Counted from the first letter of the stretch, positions 6,201-14,611 are shown. The stretch: DNA of 16,524 bases from Rhodanobacteraceae bacterium (GCA_025924775.1 JAICHS010000027.1:1-16524), one strand, 5' to 3'. Made by a program: numbers and translations. Notes: a model not told the origin generated them from the letters alone.

Positions 6201-6752
6201 ATGCAACGCACCGCCCTTTCGTTTCTCCTTGCCTTTGCCCTGATCGCGGGCACGGTCCCGTCCGCCACCGCGAGCTCGTTGCCCGTGGGCACCACCGCCG
6301 TGCCGTTGGCGACCATCACCAACGACCGCGACGCCAGCGTCAGCCGGATGCAACTGATGTTGACCGGCGATGGCGACGTCAGCGGCATTTCCATGCAAAC
6401 CAGCGCCAACGCCGGCAGCGACCCGGCGGCGACCAAGACCCAGATCTACCCGCTGGCCGGCATCGAAAGCACGGACGGTGTGGTGCTGGGCCAGGGCCAG
6501 GGCGTCAAGGCGATCTTCCTGAAAGGCACGATCGCCGCGGCGGAGGGGCGTGGCTCGCTCACCATCCGCTACTTGAACAACGGCGTGTTCCGGCACTGGT
6601 CCGAATGCAAGATCGGGCTCGAGCGGGTTGGCCCGCACGACTGGCAGCTCATCAATGCCTACGATGGCCACGCAATCCAGACCATCAAGGTCGAAACCTG
6701 GGCGCTCGGCATCTCCACGCTTGCCAACGTCTGTCCCGCCGCCACGGCGTAG
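6201..6752 (+). CDS. Secreted protein of unknown function
   Basis: 183 residues. Signal peptide: MQRT, hydrophobic core 5-18, cleavage likely after A22 or A24 (SATASS). The mature part has a Thr/Ser/Ala-rich N-terminal half, then a better conserved-looking core with YPLAGIES (83-90), VKAIFLKG (102-109), TIRYLNNG (121-128) and HDWQLINAYDGHAI (146-159). It holds two cysteines (C136, C178) that could form one disulfide near the C-terminus. The ATG at 6201 is chosen because it begins the signal peptide; a longer in-frame reading from 5967 would encode structured intergenic sequence. Only a weak ribosome binding site is visible (CGAGGT, 6184-6189). No family recognised; tail-to-tail with the next gene. 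Confidence 0.75.
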   Translation: MQRTALSFLLAFALIAGTVPSATASSLPVGTTAVPLATITNDRDASVSRMQLMLTGDGDVSGISMQTSANAGSDPAATKTQIYPLAGIESTDGVVLGQGQGVKAIFLKGTIAAAEGRGSLTIRYLNNGVFRHWSECKIGLERVGPHDWQLINAYDGHAIQTIKVETWALGISTLANVCPAATA

Positions 6753-6779
6753 TTGCAGTGCCAGCGTGGCCGTTGCGGT

Positions 6780-7556
6780 TCAGCGCTGCGCGGCCCAGGT
6801 CCAGTACAGGCCCAGGTAGGCGACCGTATGCCGTGCGCCGGCCACGCTGCCGCCCGCGGAAAACAGCAGGCTGAATGCCTGAGAGAAGTTGAGGTAGCCG
6901 CCGACGTTCAGCAAGGTGTAGCCGGGCTGATCGGCGGCCAGCGCATTCTGGCGGAACAGCTCGGCACCAAGCGTCCAGCGCGGATTGAAGGTGTATTGCG
7001 CCAACGCGCCGCCGAAGCTGGCGTGGTACATGCCGGGCGCGGGATTGATGATGACCCCGCCGCCACCATCGAACGTCCACGCCCCCACGGTCTTTTGCAC
7101 CCACAGCGGCAAGCGGTACCACGTCCGCCCGTTGCCGAGGCCGCGCCGGGCGCTGCCGGTGCCGAGTTCGAGCATCGGGAAAATGCCTATCTGCAAGCTG
7201 CCGTCGTCGCGGTTCACGAAGCGGTACTTGATGCCAAGTTCGACATCGCCCGCACCCGTGGCGGTGGCGCCCTGCGCCGGCACGTTCCAGGCGTAGGGCA
7301 ACACGATGTGGAATTGCGTATCCGGCGCGACGCCGCGGTTGTATTCGATCGCGGGGCCGGCGATCGCGCTGGTGCCGCCGGCGTGGTCCAGCGTGCCGAA
7401 CACGTAGAACTCGTTGTGCTGGTAGTCCACCGGCACCGGATCGTCGGTGAAGAACGGCGGCCCGGCAAGGCAGGGCGCGACGCCGGCCAGCAGCGCGCAC
7501 AAGGCCAGCGCGCCGCGCGCGGCACAGCCCCGCAATTTGTCCTTGCGGCATCGCAT
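6780..7556 (-). CDS. Putative outer-membrane beta-barrel (MetA phenol-degradation family)
   Basis: 258 residues. A signal peptide (basic MRCRKDKLRG, hydrophobic 14-28, cleavage near A31) precedes GPPFFTDDPVPVDY, an opening I associate with the MetA-pathway/phenol-degradation outer-membrane family. The rest alternates polar and apolar residues in short amphipathic strands rich in Gly, Tyr and Trp, and ends in LGLYWTWAAQR, typical of a barrel of 10-14 strands. Family members are usually annotated as transporters without known substrate. It lies 69 nt downstream of the phosphoglycerol transferase on the same strand and may be co-transcribed. The start has no Shine-Dalgarno; a TATCGT box (7570-7565) 8 nt upstream is a weak internal promoter candidate. 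Confidence 0.72.
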   Translation of the reverse strand: MRCRKDKLRGCAARGALALCALLAGVAPCLAGPPFFTDDPVPVDYQHNEFYVFGTLDHAGGTSAIAGPAIEYNRGVAPDTQFHIVLPYAWNVPAQGATATGAGDVELGIKYRFVNRDDGSLQIGIFPMLELGTGSARRGLGNGRTWYRLPLWVQKTVGAWTFDGGGGVIINPAPGMYHASFGGALAQYTFNPRWTLGAELFRQNALAADQPGYTLLNVGGYLNFSQAFSLLFSAGGSVAGARHTVAYLGLYWTWAAQR

Positions 7557-7625
7557 CGCGTGCCACGATAGCGCGATCCGTTGCGGCGGCCATCCACCGC
7601 GCGCCGCGTGGACGGCGGTACGGTG

Positions 7626-9545
7626 TCAGTGGATGCCTTGCACGACGGCCGTGGCGTGCGCAGACGTCCGTTCGCGTTGCGCCATCGCCGCGGCCTTGGG
7701 CCAGAACTTGTCCAGCTTGCCGCGCAGGCGCAGGTCGGCGATGTTGCGCATGCCTTCGTCCAGCCGCCGCTGCTGCGCATTCTCCGGCGCCACCGGGGCA
7801 TCTGGCGCGCGCGTAAGTGCGGCCAGTTGCGGGCCCACCAGCTGCGTTAGCTGGAACCACGGGTCATGGCCGATGCCCGCTGCGTGCAACACCATGCCCG
7901 GCAGTTGCCAGGCCGCCGCATCCTGTGTCGTTGCGTGGTCCATGTGCGCGGTGTCGATCAACACGTACGGCACCGTCTGTGTCAGGAAACCGCGGCCATT
8001 GGTGAAGCCCGCCTGCTGGAACGCGGGCACCAGGGCGGGCAGGTGGTCGCCGAAAAACAACACGATGGTGCGGCGCTTGCGCTGCGCCAACGTTTCCACC
8101 AGCCGCCCGAGTTGCTGGTCGGCGTGCTGCATGTGGTAGATGTAATTCTGCAGTTCCCGCCGGGCCTGTGGATCGGTGACGGCCTTCGGCACGGGGATGT
8201 CGTCGCGCACCTGCTCGTCGATGCCGTAGCTCTTGTCGTAAGGGCCGTGGGCCTCGATGCTGATACCCAGCACGAACCGCGGCGGCCCGGCGTCCGGCAG
8301 CTGGCGCAGCAGTTCGTCGGTGAAGGATTTGTCCGACATGTAGCGACCGTCATCGACGGCGTCGTCGTGCGGGAAATCGGCGATGGAAATGAACTTGTCG
8401 AAGCCGAGTTCCTTGAATGCCGCCGTGCGGTTCCAGAAACCCGGGTTGTTGCCGTGCACCGCCAGCGTGGTGTAGCCGTCGCCCGCCAGCAGGCGCACGA
8501 TGCCGGGAACGCGCTTCTGGTGGATCTGCAGGTACGGAAACTGCACTTGCGGGAAGTAGCGCAGCGGCAGCCCGGTCAGCACCTCGAACTCGGTGCGGAT
8601 CGTGCCGCCGCCGAAGGTGGGGACGTGCAGCGCGCCGGACGTGCCGTGCCGCTGCAGCCGGTGCAGGTTGGGGGTAAGGTCGGTGCCCGGCGGATAGCCA
8701 CGCAGGATGGTCGGGTCGAAGAAGGATTCCGACAGGATCACCACGATGTCGGGTTTCTGCGCAGGGCTTCCGGCGGCGGGCATCTGCGCGGCGATCTGCG
8801 GCTCGTATTGCGCCATCAACGCCAGCGCGGCCGGCACGTCGGCCTTGCGGTTTTGCGCGCCGTACTGCAGATGAAACAGCAGCAGCGAGCCGATCAGGCC
8901 ATCGTGCTGGCGCGTCGCCAGCGGCGACCACGGCTGCATGCCGAGTAGTTGCTGGTTGTACACGCCGCGCCAGAACGGCACGCCGGCGATCAGTGAGACC
9001 AGCGCCGCGAACAGTGTCACCGACGCCAGGGTGCGCCAACGGCGCGGACGCCGTGCCAGCACCTGCGGCTCGAGGCGGAACCACACCACCAGCAGCACCA
9101 GGATCACCGCCAGTCCCACGACCAGCAGCGCGACGTGCGGCAGATAGCCGGACAGCAGTTCGCCGCCGCCGCGCCGCAGTTGTCCCAGCATGCGGAAGTC
9201 CGCGGGCATCAGCGGGATCGCGAGGTTCTGCACTTTGAGCGCGTTGACACCGTAGATCAGCGCCAGCGCGCCGAACGCCAACCCGAACGACCACGCCGCG
9301 CGGCGCGTCCACGCCAGCAGCGCGAACGCCAGCAGCAGGCCCGGCAGCGCGTTGCACAGCATCCGCAACGGCGCGCTCCACCACGGAATCCAGTCCGGAT
9401 GGCGCCACAACGCGCCGGGCAGGATGTCGCTGCCGCCATCCAGCCACGCGGTGCACAAAATGAATGCCAAGGCCAACCCGACCACCAGTGCCACGCGGGT
9501 GGCGGGCGGATGGCGTCCGGGCGCTGGGCTTGCGACAGGGGGCAT
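7626..9545 (-). CDS. LtaS/OpgB-like membrane phosphoglycerol transferase (sulfatase fold)
   Basis: 639 residues. N-terminal half: about five membrane helices (near 17-37, 63-80, 83-101, 135-157, 172-192). Then a linker and a periplasmic catalytic domain of the alkaline phosphatase/sulfatase superfamily. Key residues match the LTA synthase pattern: metal ligand E273 (LSESFFDP), nucleophile T315 (GGGTIRTEFE), H433 (EAHGPY), and D500-H501 (FFGDHLP). Such enzymes move phosphoglycerol, or related head groups, from lipid onto a periplasmic acceptor. In a gammaproteobacterium the acceptor is more likely periplasmic glucan or an LPS/exopolysaccharide unit than teichoic acid (inference). It is divergent from glnE across 100 bp. 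The start is the first ATG that leaves the first helix intact; no strong ribosome binding site is seen. Confidence 0.87.
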   Translation of the reverse strand: MPPVASPAPGRHPPATRVALVVGLALAFILCTAWLDGGSDILPGALWRHPDWIPWWSAPLRMLCNALPGLLLAFALLAWTRRAAWSFGLAFGALALIYGVNALKVQNLAIPLMPADFRMLGQLRRGGGELLSGYLPHVALLVVGLAVILVLLVVWFRLEPQVLARRPRRWRTLASVTLFAALVSLIAGVPFWRGVYNQQLLGMQPWSPLATRQHDGLIGSLLLFHLQYGAQNRKADVPAALALMAQYEPQIAAQMPAAGSPAQKPDIVVILSESFFDPTILRGYPPGTDLTPNLHRLQRHGTSGALHVPTFGGGTIRTEFEVLTGLPLRYFPQVQFPYLQIHQKRVPGIVRLLAGDGYTTLAVHGNNPGFWNRTAAFKELGFDKFISIADFPHDDAVDDGRYMSDKSFTDELLRQLPDAGPPRFVLGISIEAHGPYDKSYGIDEQVRDDIPVPKAVTDPQARRELQNYIYHMQHADQQLGRLVETLAQRKRRTIVLFFGDHLPALVPAFQQAGFTNGRGFLTQTVPYVLIDTAHMDHATTQDAAAWQLPGMVLHAAGIGHDPWFQLTQLVGPQLAALTRAPDAPVAPENAQQRRLDEGMRNIADLRLRGKLDKFWPKAAAMAQRERTSAHATAVVQGIH

Positions 9546-9633
9546 GCGGGGCGCGTGGAAACGGTGGGACGAAACAGCCTAACCGACCCTGCATGAACGT
9601 TGCGGGCCCCGGCAAGTTGACGTCTGGCCCCGC

Positions 9634-9639
9634 CATAAT
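9634..9639 (+). promoter_or_regulatory. Candidate -10 box of glnE (possibly leaderless)
   Basis: CATAAT ends 6 nt before the glnE ATG, and no convincing Shine-Dalgarno lies between (AGG is only 2 nt from the start). This position would place the transcript start at the ATG. A TTGACG at 9617-9622 is only 11 bp upstream, too close to be the matching -35 box. Confidence 0.28.
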
Positions 9640-9645
9640 CAGGCG

Positions 9646-12495
9646 ATGGCCACGATACCGCCGGCGCTGGAACACTTGGTCGATGAGCGTTACGCGGAGT
9701 TGGCCGCCCGCTGTCGCGCCGCCGGCGTTGTGATGCACGACGACGCCGGTGTGGGTGAGCGCGTGCGCCGCCTGTTGCTGGCCAGTGACTTCGCGTTCGA
9801 GGCGTTGCGTGCCGAACCCGCGCTGCTGACGGCGGCTGGGCTCGAGCGCCTGCGCGACCCGGCGCCCGCGTCCGCGCGGGCGGGTGGGTTGCGGCGCCAC
9901 GATGCGGACGTGTCCGCCCGCCTGCGGCGCTTCCGGCGCGCGGAATCCGTGCGGCTGGTGTTCCGTGACGTCAATGGCCTGGATGAGGTGGGCGACACCC
10001 TGGCCGGCACCACTGACCTGTACGAGGTGCTGATCGCCGAGGCGGTGCGGCAGGCGGGGGCTTCCGCACGGGCGCGGCACGGCACGCCGCGCAATGCCGA
10101 CGGCGTGCCGCAAGCGCTGGTGGTGATCGCGCTGGGCAAGCTGGGCGGCGGCGAGCTGAACTTTTCCTCCGACGTGGACCTGGTGCTGGCGTATCCGGAA
10201 GCCGGTGCCACCGACGGCGCGCGGCCGCTGGACAACGCGGAGTTCTTCACCCGCGTTGCGCGCGAGTTCGTGCGCCTGCTGGCCGAGGCAACCGCCGATG
10301 GCATTGCCGCGCGCGTGGACCTGCGCCTGCGTCCGTTCGGCGAGTCGGGGCCGCCGGTCGCGTCGTTTGCGGCGATGGAGCAGTACTACCAGCGCGAGGG
10401 CCGCGACTGGGAGCGTTACGCGTGGATCAAGGCGCGCCCTGTGGCGGGCGACGTGACCGCCGGCAAGCACCTGCTGGAAACCCTGCGGCCGTTCGTGTAC
10501 CGGCGCTATTTCGACTACACGGCGCTGGCCGGCCTGCGCGAAATGAAGGCGTTGATCGACGCCGAAGTGGCGCGCCGCGATCTTGCCGACGATCTGAAGT
10601 TGGGCGCCGGCGGCATCCGCGAGATCGAGTTCGTGGTGCAACTGCAGCAGTTGATCCGCGGCGGCCGCGACACGAGCTTGCGCGCGCGTGGCCTGCTGCC
10701 GGCACTGGAGGCCTGCGCCGCGCGCGGGTACGTGGCGCAGCAGCGCGCACGCGAACTGCGCGAGGCGTACCTGTTGCTGCGCCAGCTGGAAAACCGCGTG
10801 CAGATGTTCGCCGATCGGCAGGCGCACGCACTGCCGGATGACCCGGCGCAGCGCCTGCGCATGGCGCTGGCGTTGGGTTATCCGGATTGGCGCGCGTTGC
10901 TGGATGCGCTCAATCGGCAGCGCGACCGGGTCACCGCCATCTTTGCCGATGTGCTGCAACCCGAAAACGATGCGGGACGGCCCGCGCGGGCGGACGCGGC
11001 GCCCGGCGATGGGGCGCGCCTGTGGCAACGCACCCGCGAGGGCACGCTCGATGCTGCGTTGTTGAAAAGCGCGGGCTTCGAGTCGCCCGGGCCTTGCGTG
11101 GATGCGTTGCGCCAGGTCGCCGGCCTGCACGGCCTCAGCGCGCGCGGCGCACGCCGCATCGAGCGCCTGATGCCACAACTGATCGACGCGGCACTGGCAA
11201 CCTCGGCGGCCAGCGAGGCGCTGGTGCGGTTGTGCCGGCTGGTGCAGGCGGTGGCGCGGCGGTCGGCCTACCTGGCACTGTTGCAGGAACAACCCGCCGC
11301 GCGCGCGCGGGTGGCGGCGTTGTGCGCCGAAAGTGCGTTCCTGGCCGAACGCGTGATCGCGCAGCCGCTGCTGCTGGATGACGTGCTGGCGCCGCGGGTG
11401 GAACACCTGGCGCACGGCGTCGCGGACCTGCGCACGGAACTTGCCCAGCAGCTGGCCGCCGCGCAGGCCGGGGGCGACGCCGAAGCCGTGCTGACCGCGA
11501 TCGCGGAGTGGCGCGGCAGTTACCGGATGCGCACGGGACTGGCCTTTCGCGACGGCGGCATGGACGCGGTGGCGGCCGCGCGCGCTTTGGCTGAACTTGC
11601 CGACGCGGTGGTCGGCGCGGTACTGGAACTGGCCGAGCGCGAACTGGTCGCCCAGCATGGTCGCCTGCCCGGCGTGGGCAGTGGCATCGCGGTGTTGGGC
11701 TACGGCAGCCTCGGTGGCGATGAGCTGGGCTTCAATTCCGACCTCGACCTGGTGTTCGTGTACGACGCCGCGCGCGGCGAGGCCCAGAGTGACGGTGCGC
11801 GGCCGCTGGATGGCGCGCGCTGGTACGCGCGGCTGGCGCAACGCGTGGTGCACTGGTTGTCGGCACCCACGCGCGGCGGGCGACTGTACGAAGTCGACAC
11901 CCGGCTGCGCCCCGACGGCGGCAAGTCGCTGCTGGTCGCCAGCCTGCCGGCGTTCATCGCCTACCAGCGCGAACGTGCGTGGACCTGGGAACAACAGGCG
12001 CTGGTGCGTGCACGCGCGGTGGCGGGCGACGCCGCGCTGGGCGCCGCGTTCGCGTGCGCGCGCGGCGATGTGTTGCGGCAACCGCGCGAGTCCGCGCGGC
12101 TGCTCGCGGACGTCTGCAGGATGCGCGCCGACTGGCGCCGGCAACGCGACCGGTCCGATGCCGCGTTGCTGGACTTGAAGCAGGGCGCCGGCGCGTTGCT
12201 GGACATCCAGTTTTTGCTCCAGGGCCTGGTGCTGCGGCACGCGCACGCGCATCCCGCGTTGGCCGCGCCCGGCGACACGCCGCGCCTGCTCGCGGCCTGC
12301 GTGCAGGCGGGGATCGTGTCCGCCGCAGACGCCGCGCTGCTGGCGACCGCCCACGCCGAGCTGCTGGAACGCGCGCTGTCGGCGACGCTGGCCGGGCAGC
12401 ACCGCGTGGTGCCGCGCGACTTGGTACTGCAGGCGCGCTGCGCCAAAGTATTGGAGGTGGCCCGCCGCGCGGGGTTCGAGTTCGGCGCCGCTTGA
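9646..12495 (+). CDS. glnE: Glutamine synthetase adenylyltransferase / deadenylase
   Basis: 949 residues, the full length usual for GlnE. The enzyme attaches AMP to glutamine synthetase and removes it by phosphorolysis, responding to glutamine and PII. It has two nucleotidyltransferase domains. The N-terminal (deadenylating) one shows GKLGGGELNFSSDVDL (164-179) with metal-binding D176 and D178. The C-terminal (adenylating) one shows GYGSLGGDELGFNSDLDL (685-702) with D699 and D701. Further matches are LRLRPFGESGP after the first site, the REIEFVVQLQQL segment, and DTRLRPDGGKSLLV after the second. Both halves look intact, so both activities are expected. It stands alone, divergent from the phosphoglycerol transferase and convergent with the ELM1-family gene. 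Confidence 0.97.
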   Translation: MATIPPALEHLVDERYAELAARCRAAGVVMHDDAGVGERVRRLLLASDFAFEALRAEPALLTAAGLERLRDPAPASARAGGLRRHDADVSARLRRFRRAESVRLVFRDVNGLDEVGDTLAGTTDLYEVLIAEAVRQAGASARARHGTPRNADGVPQALVVIALGKLGGGELNFSSDVDLVLAYPEAGATDGARPLDNAEFFTRVAREFVRLLAEATADGIAARVDLRLRPFGESGPPVASFAAMEQYYQREGRDWERYAWIKARPVAGDVTAGKHLLETLRPFVYRRYFDYTALAGLREMKALIDAEVARRDLADDLKLGAGGIREIEFVVQLQQLIRGGRDTSLRARGLLPALEACAARGYVAQQRARELREAYLLLRQLENRVQMFADRQAHALPDDPAQRLRMALALGYPDWRALLDALNRQRDRVTAIFADVLQPENDAGRPARADAAPGDGARLWQRTREGTLDAALLKSAGFESPGPCVDALRQVAGLHGLSARGARRIERLMPQLIDAALATSAASEALVRLCRLVQAVARRSAYLALLQEQPAARARVAALCAESAFLAERVIAQPLLLDDVLAPRVEHLAHGVADLRTELAQQLAAAQAGGDAEAVLTAIAEWRGSYRMRTGLAFRDGGMDAVAAARALAELADAVVGAVLELAERELVAQHGRLPGVGSGIAVLGYGSLGGDELGFNSDLDLVFVYDAARGEAQSDGARPLDGARWYARLAQRVVHWLSAPTRGGRLYEVDTRLRPDGGKSLLVASLPAFIAYQRERAWTWEQQALVRARAVAGDAALGAAFACARGDVLRQPRESARLLADVCRMRADWRRQRDRSDAALLDLKQGAGALLDIQFLLQGLVLRHAHAHPALAAPGDTPRLLAACVQAGIVSAADAALLATAHAELLERALSATLAGQHRVVPRDLVLQARCAKVLEVARRAGFEFGAA

Positions 12496-12520
12496 GGGCC
12501 TGCCGTGACGCGGATGGCGA

Positions 12521-12541
12521 CGGGCTGGTCGTCGCAGCCCG
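12521..12541. terminator. Weak candidate bidirectional terminator
   Basis: CGGGCTG / CAGCCCG form a 7-bp perfect stem with a 7-nt loop in the 57 bp between the convergent glnE and ELM1-family genes. Neither strand has a T tract, so termination here may need Rho. Position is the main support. Confidence 0.3.
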
Positions 12542-12552
12542 AACGCGCAACC

Positions 12553-13515
12553 TCACCGCGCCGCGCGTGCCGCCATCCGCTTGCGCAGCTCGGCCGCGAC
12601 GGCCTGCGTCTCGCGCAGTGGCGGCACCTTGCCGGCGCGCGTGCCGTCCGCGTCGGTCAGCAAACCGCGCGCGCGCAGCGCGGCGTGGAAGCGCGCGATC
12701 TTGCCGGGCAGCGGCCCGGTGGCCGCGGTGTGCACCGGGACGCCCGTCGCGCAGGCTTCGGACAACATGTTGACCGAGTCGGGCGTCGCCACGATCCGGT
12801 CGGCCCAGCCCAGCAGGGCGGGATACGGGTTGGCGCCCGCACCGGTCCAGAAGGTGCCGGGAAACGCCGCGAACGCCGCGCGCAGGCGCGCCGCGAATTC
12901 CGGCGGCGTGCGCCGGGACGTCGTGGCCAGCACGCTGCCGCCGCGGGCAAGCGCGCGGACGCTGTCGATCAGTTGCTGCGCCAGCGTGGCGTCGAACTCG
13001 ATGCCGCGGCGGGGCCCCCCAACCAGCACCGCGACGCGCGGGCGCGGCAGGCTGGCGAAGCCTGGGACGGCTTCGCGCCCCGACTCAAGCCAGGTCTCGT
13101 CGATCGGGTTCAGCGAGCCCAGCGTGGTCAATACATTGGCGCCCGCGAGCTGATCGTGGCGCGGCGCAACCACCGCATCCCAATGACGCGGGTCGATGCG
13201 CGGGTCGAGGATCTGGACGCAATAACAGTCGCCGTCCGACAGCTCGCGCAGCAGGCGCGTCAGCAGCGCCGCGCTGCGGCCGCAGCCGATCGCGACGTCG
13301 GGCCATGGTGCCTCGAAGCTGGCGCGGTCGCGCGGCGCCAGCGCCAGCCGTCCGCCGGGGAGGCGGCGTGGCGCGAACCACGCCCACGGCGCGCGCAGGG
13401 GCAGCGTCAGTACGCGCGCGGATACGCCCAGCGCGGTCGCCAACGCCAGCGCCTGGCGTTCGTTGCCGGCGGCGCCGTCGCTGATCACCCAGGCGGAACG
13501 TGGTGGTTGAGGCAT
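12553..13515 (-). CDS. Mitochondrial fission ELM1 family protein (GT-B-like)
   Basis: 320 residues. Matches the ELM1 family (named from a plant protein, widespread in proteobacteria): N-terminal ISDGAAGNERQALALATAL (11-29), the middle PRHDQLAGANVLTTLGSLNPI (118-138), VLVGGP (163-168), TTSRRTPPE (198-206), and NPYPALLGWADRIVATPDSVNMLSEACATGVPVH (229-262). The last block resembles the nucleotide-sugar site of GT-B glycosyltransferases, so a sugar-transferring role in lipid or LPS metabolism is plausible. The bacterial function is not settled. No membrane segment or signal peptide. It is divergent from the MgtC-family gene and lies near polysaccharide genes. No strong ribosome binding site upstream of the ATG. 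Confidence 0.85.
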   Translation of the reverse strand: MPQPPRSAWVISDGAAGNERQALALATALGVSARVLTLPLRAPWAWFAPRRLPGGRLALAPRDRASFEAPWPDVAIGCGRSAALLTRLLRELSDGDCYCVQILDPRIDPRHWDAVVAPRHDQLAGANVLTTLGSLNPIDETWLESGREAVPGFASLPRPRVAVLVGGPRRGIEFDATLAQQLIDSVRALARGGSVLATTSRRTPPEFAARLRAAFAAFPGTFWTGAGANPYPALLGWADRIVATPDSVNMLSEACATGVPVHTAATGPLPGKIARFHAALRARGLLTDADGTRAGKVPPLRETQAVAAELRKRMAARAAR

Positions 13516-13590
13516 CGACTCGCGACGACAAGGGCAAAGTGTGGATTATGCGGGAGATCGCACCGTCGATAGACTGTGCAGGACCAGATT

Positions 13591-13596
13591 GGGAGG
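13591..13596 (+). promoter_or_regulatory. Ribosome binding site that decides the MgtC-family start
   Basis: GGGAGG lies 8 nt before the GTG at 13605. The two in-frame ATGs further upstream (13500 and 13548) have nothing comparable and would add residues outside the family's normal N-terminus. Confidence 0.75.
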
Positions 13597-13604
13597 TTAC
13601 CGAG

Positions 13605-14321
13605 GTGCTGCCGACTTCCGAAATCGTCATCCGCCTGCTGCTGGCCGCCGCACTCGGCGGCATCATCGGCTTCGACCGCGAGCGGCACACCTGGGCCGCG
13701 GGCCTGCGCACGCACATGCTGGTGTGCCTGGGCGCGACCGTCGCGATGATCGTGTCGGCCTACGGGTTTGCCGACGTGCTTGGCAAGCCTTCGACGATCG
13801 TGCTGGGGCGGACCGACGTGGTGCTGGACCCGTCGCGCATCGCGGCGCAGGTGATCAGCGGCATCGGTTTCCTGGGTGCCGGCACCATCATGTTCATGCA
13901 GCGCGAAAGCGTGATCCGCGGGCTCACGACGGCGGCGGGCCTGTGGACGGTGGCGGCCATCGGGCTGGCGGTCGGCGGCGGGATGTACCTTGCGGCGGTG
14001 ATCGCGACGGCGATCGCGTGGGTGATCCTGGCGGTGTTGAAGCCGCTGGAGCGGCGCTTCGCGATGCGCAAGGCGCTGCCACAGGTGCGGGTCAATTTCG
14101 CAGGCCATGCGTCGCTGTCCGCCGTGGAACAGGTTTTGATGGCCCACCGGCTGCCCGCCAGCACCATCGTCACGCGCCACATCCCGGACGACGGCGACGA
14201 GGTGACGGTGGAGTTCGCACGCGGCTTCGAGGTCACCACGCTGGGCGAACTGGCCGATGCCCTGCGCGGCGTCACCGGGGTGGAATCGGTGTCGCTGGAC
14301 GTCACCGCGCACGGTGGCTGA
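13605..14321 (+). CDS. MgtC/SapB family inner-membrane protein
   Basis: 238 residues from a GTG start. The protein opens LPTSEIVIRLLLAAALGGIIG, as MgtC/SapB proteins do. It follows with the hallmark FDRERHTWAAGLRTHMLV (23-40), a third helix, then GIGFLGAGTI (86-95), the segment RGLTTAAGLWTVAAIGLAVG (105-124), and a last helix to about 145. Residues 158-238 form a soluble C-terminal domain resembling the small ACT-like regulatory domain of the longer family members. In Salmonella, MgtC is linked to Mg2+ starvation, phosphate and ATP control; the role of chromosomal relatives like this one is unclear. Starting at ATG 13548 or 13500 would add 19-35 residues without family similarity. No Mg2+-responsive leader is apparent in the 89 bp to the divergent gene. 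Confidence 0.88.
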   Translation: MLPTSEIVIRLLLAAALGGIIGFDRERHTWAAGLRTHMLVCLGATVAMIVSAYGFADVLGKPSTIVLGRTDVVLDPSRIAAQVISGIGFLGAGTIMFMQRESVIRGLTTAAGLWTVAAIGLAVGGGMYLAAVIATAIAWVILAVLKPLERRFAMRKALPQVRVNFAGHASLSAVEQVLMAHRLPASTIVTRHIPDDGDEVTVEFARGFEVTTLGELADALRGVTGVESVSLDVTAHGG

Positions 14322-14334
14322 GGCCGCGCTGCGC

Positions 14335-14340
14335 TAGAAT
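14335..14340 (+). promoter_or_regulatory. Candidate -10 box of the zinc-finger protein gene
   Basis: TAGAAT in the context CGCTAGAATCGCTG, 29 nt before the ATG at 14370. A similar CGCTAGGAT occurs at 15863-15871 upstream of the ligase gene. No good -35 box was found for either. Confidence 0.3.
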
Positions 14341-14369
14341 CGCTGCGGTCGATCCAAAGGATTTCAGTC

Positions 14370-14591
14370 ATGCCCGCCCAGCCGGCTCCTTCCTACCCCG
14401 TGGGTGAACCCGCCAACGCCAAGCGCCGTTACGAGGTGACCCAGGCGGACCTGCCGCTGGCCTGCCCGCTGCCGGAAATGACGCTGTGGAACTCGCACCC
14501 GCGTATCTACCTGCCGATCGTCGATGACGGCGGCACCACGGTGTGCCCCTATTGCGGCGCGGAATACGTGCTGAAGCACACGGAAGGCTGA
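14370..14591 (+). CDS. zf-CHCC zinc-finger domain protein
   Basis: 73 residues. Matches the small CHCC zinc-finger family, related to the C-terminal zinc domain of the mitochondrial complex I subunit NDUFS6: Y21-E-V, L30-A-C-P-L-P, W40-N-S-H-P-R, Y47-L-P, then T57-V-C-P-Y-C-G. The likely zinc ligands are C32, H43, C59 and C62. The protein is cytoplasmic. Its role in bacteria is not established, though in many proteobacteria it is encoded beside LPS or amino-acid genes. AAGGA (14357-14361), 8 nt upstream, supports the start. It heads a co-directional set with the glycosyltransferase 69 nt downstream. Confidence 0.92.
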   Translation: MPAQPAPSYPVGEPANAKRRYEVTQADLPLACPLPEMTLWNSHPRIYLPIVDDGGTTVCPYCGAEYVLKHTEG

Positions 14592-14611
14592 TCCCGCGAA
14601 ACCCGGGCCGA

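Noticed and set aside
9617..9639. TTGACG and CATAAT as a complete sigma-70 promoter for glnE
   Set aside because: The spacer is only 11 bp, too short; only the CATAAT box is kept as a tentative -10.
8350..12402. Minus-strand open reading frame of 1350 codons
   Set aside because: It lies antisense to most of glnE and in another frame over the phosphoglycerol transferase. Its composition (Arg, Gln, Ala, His-rich) is that of a GC-rich shadow frame, with no motifs.
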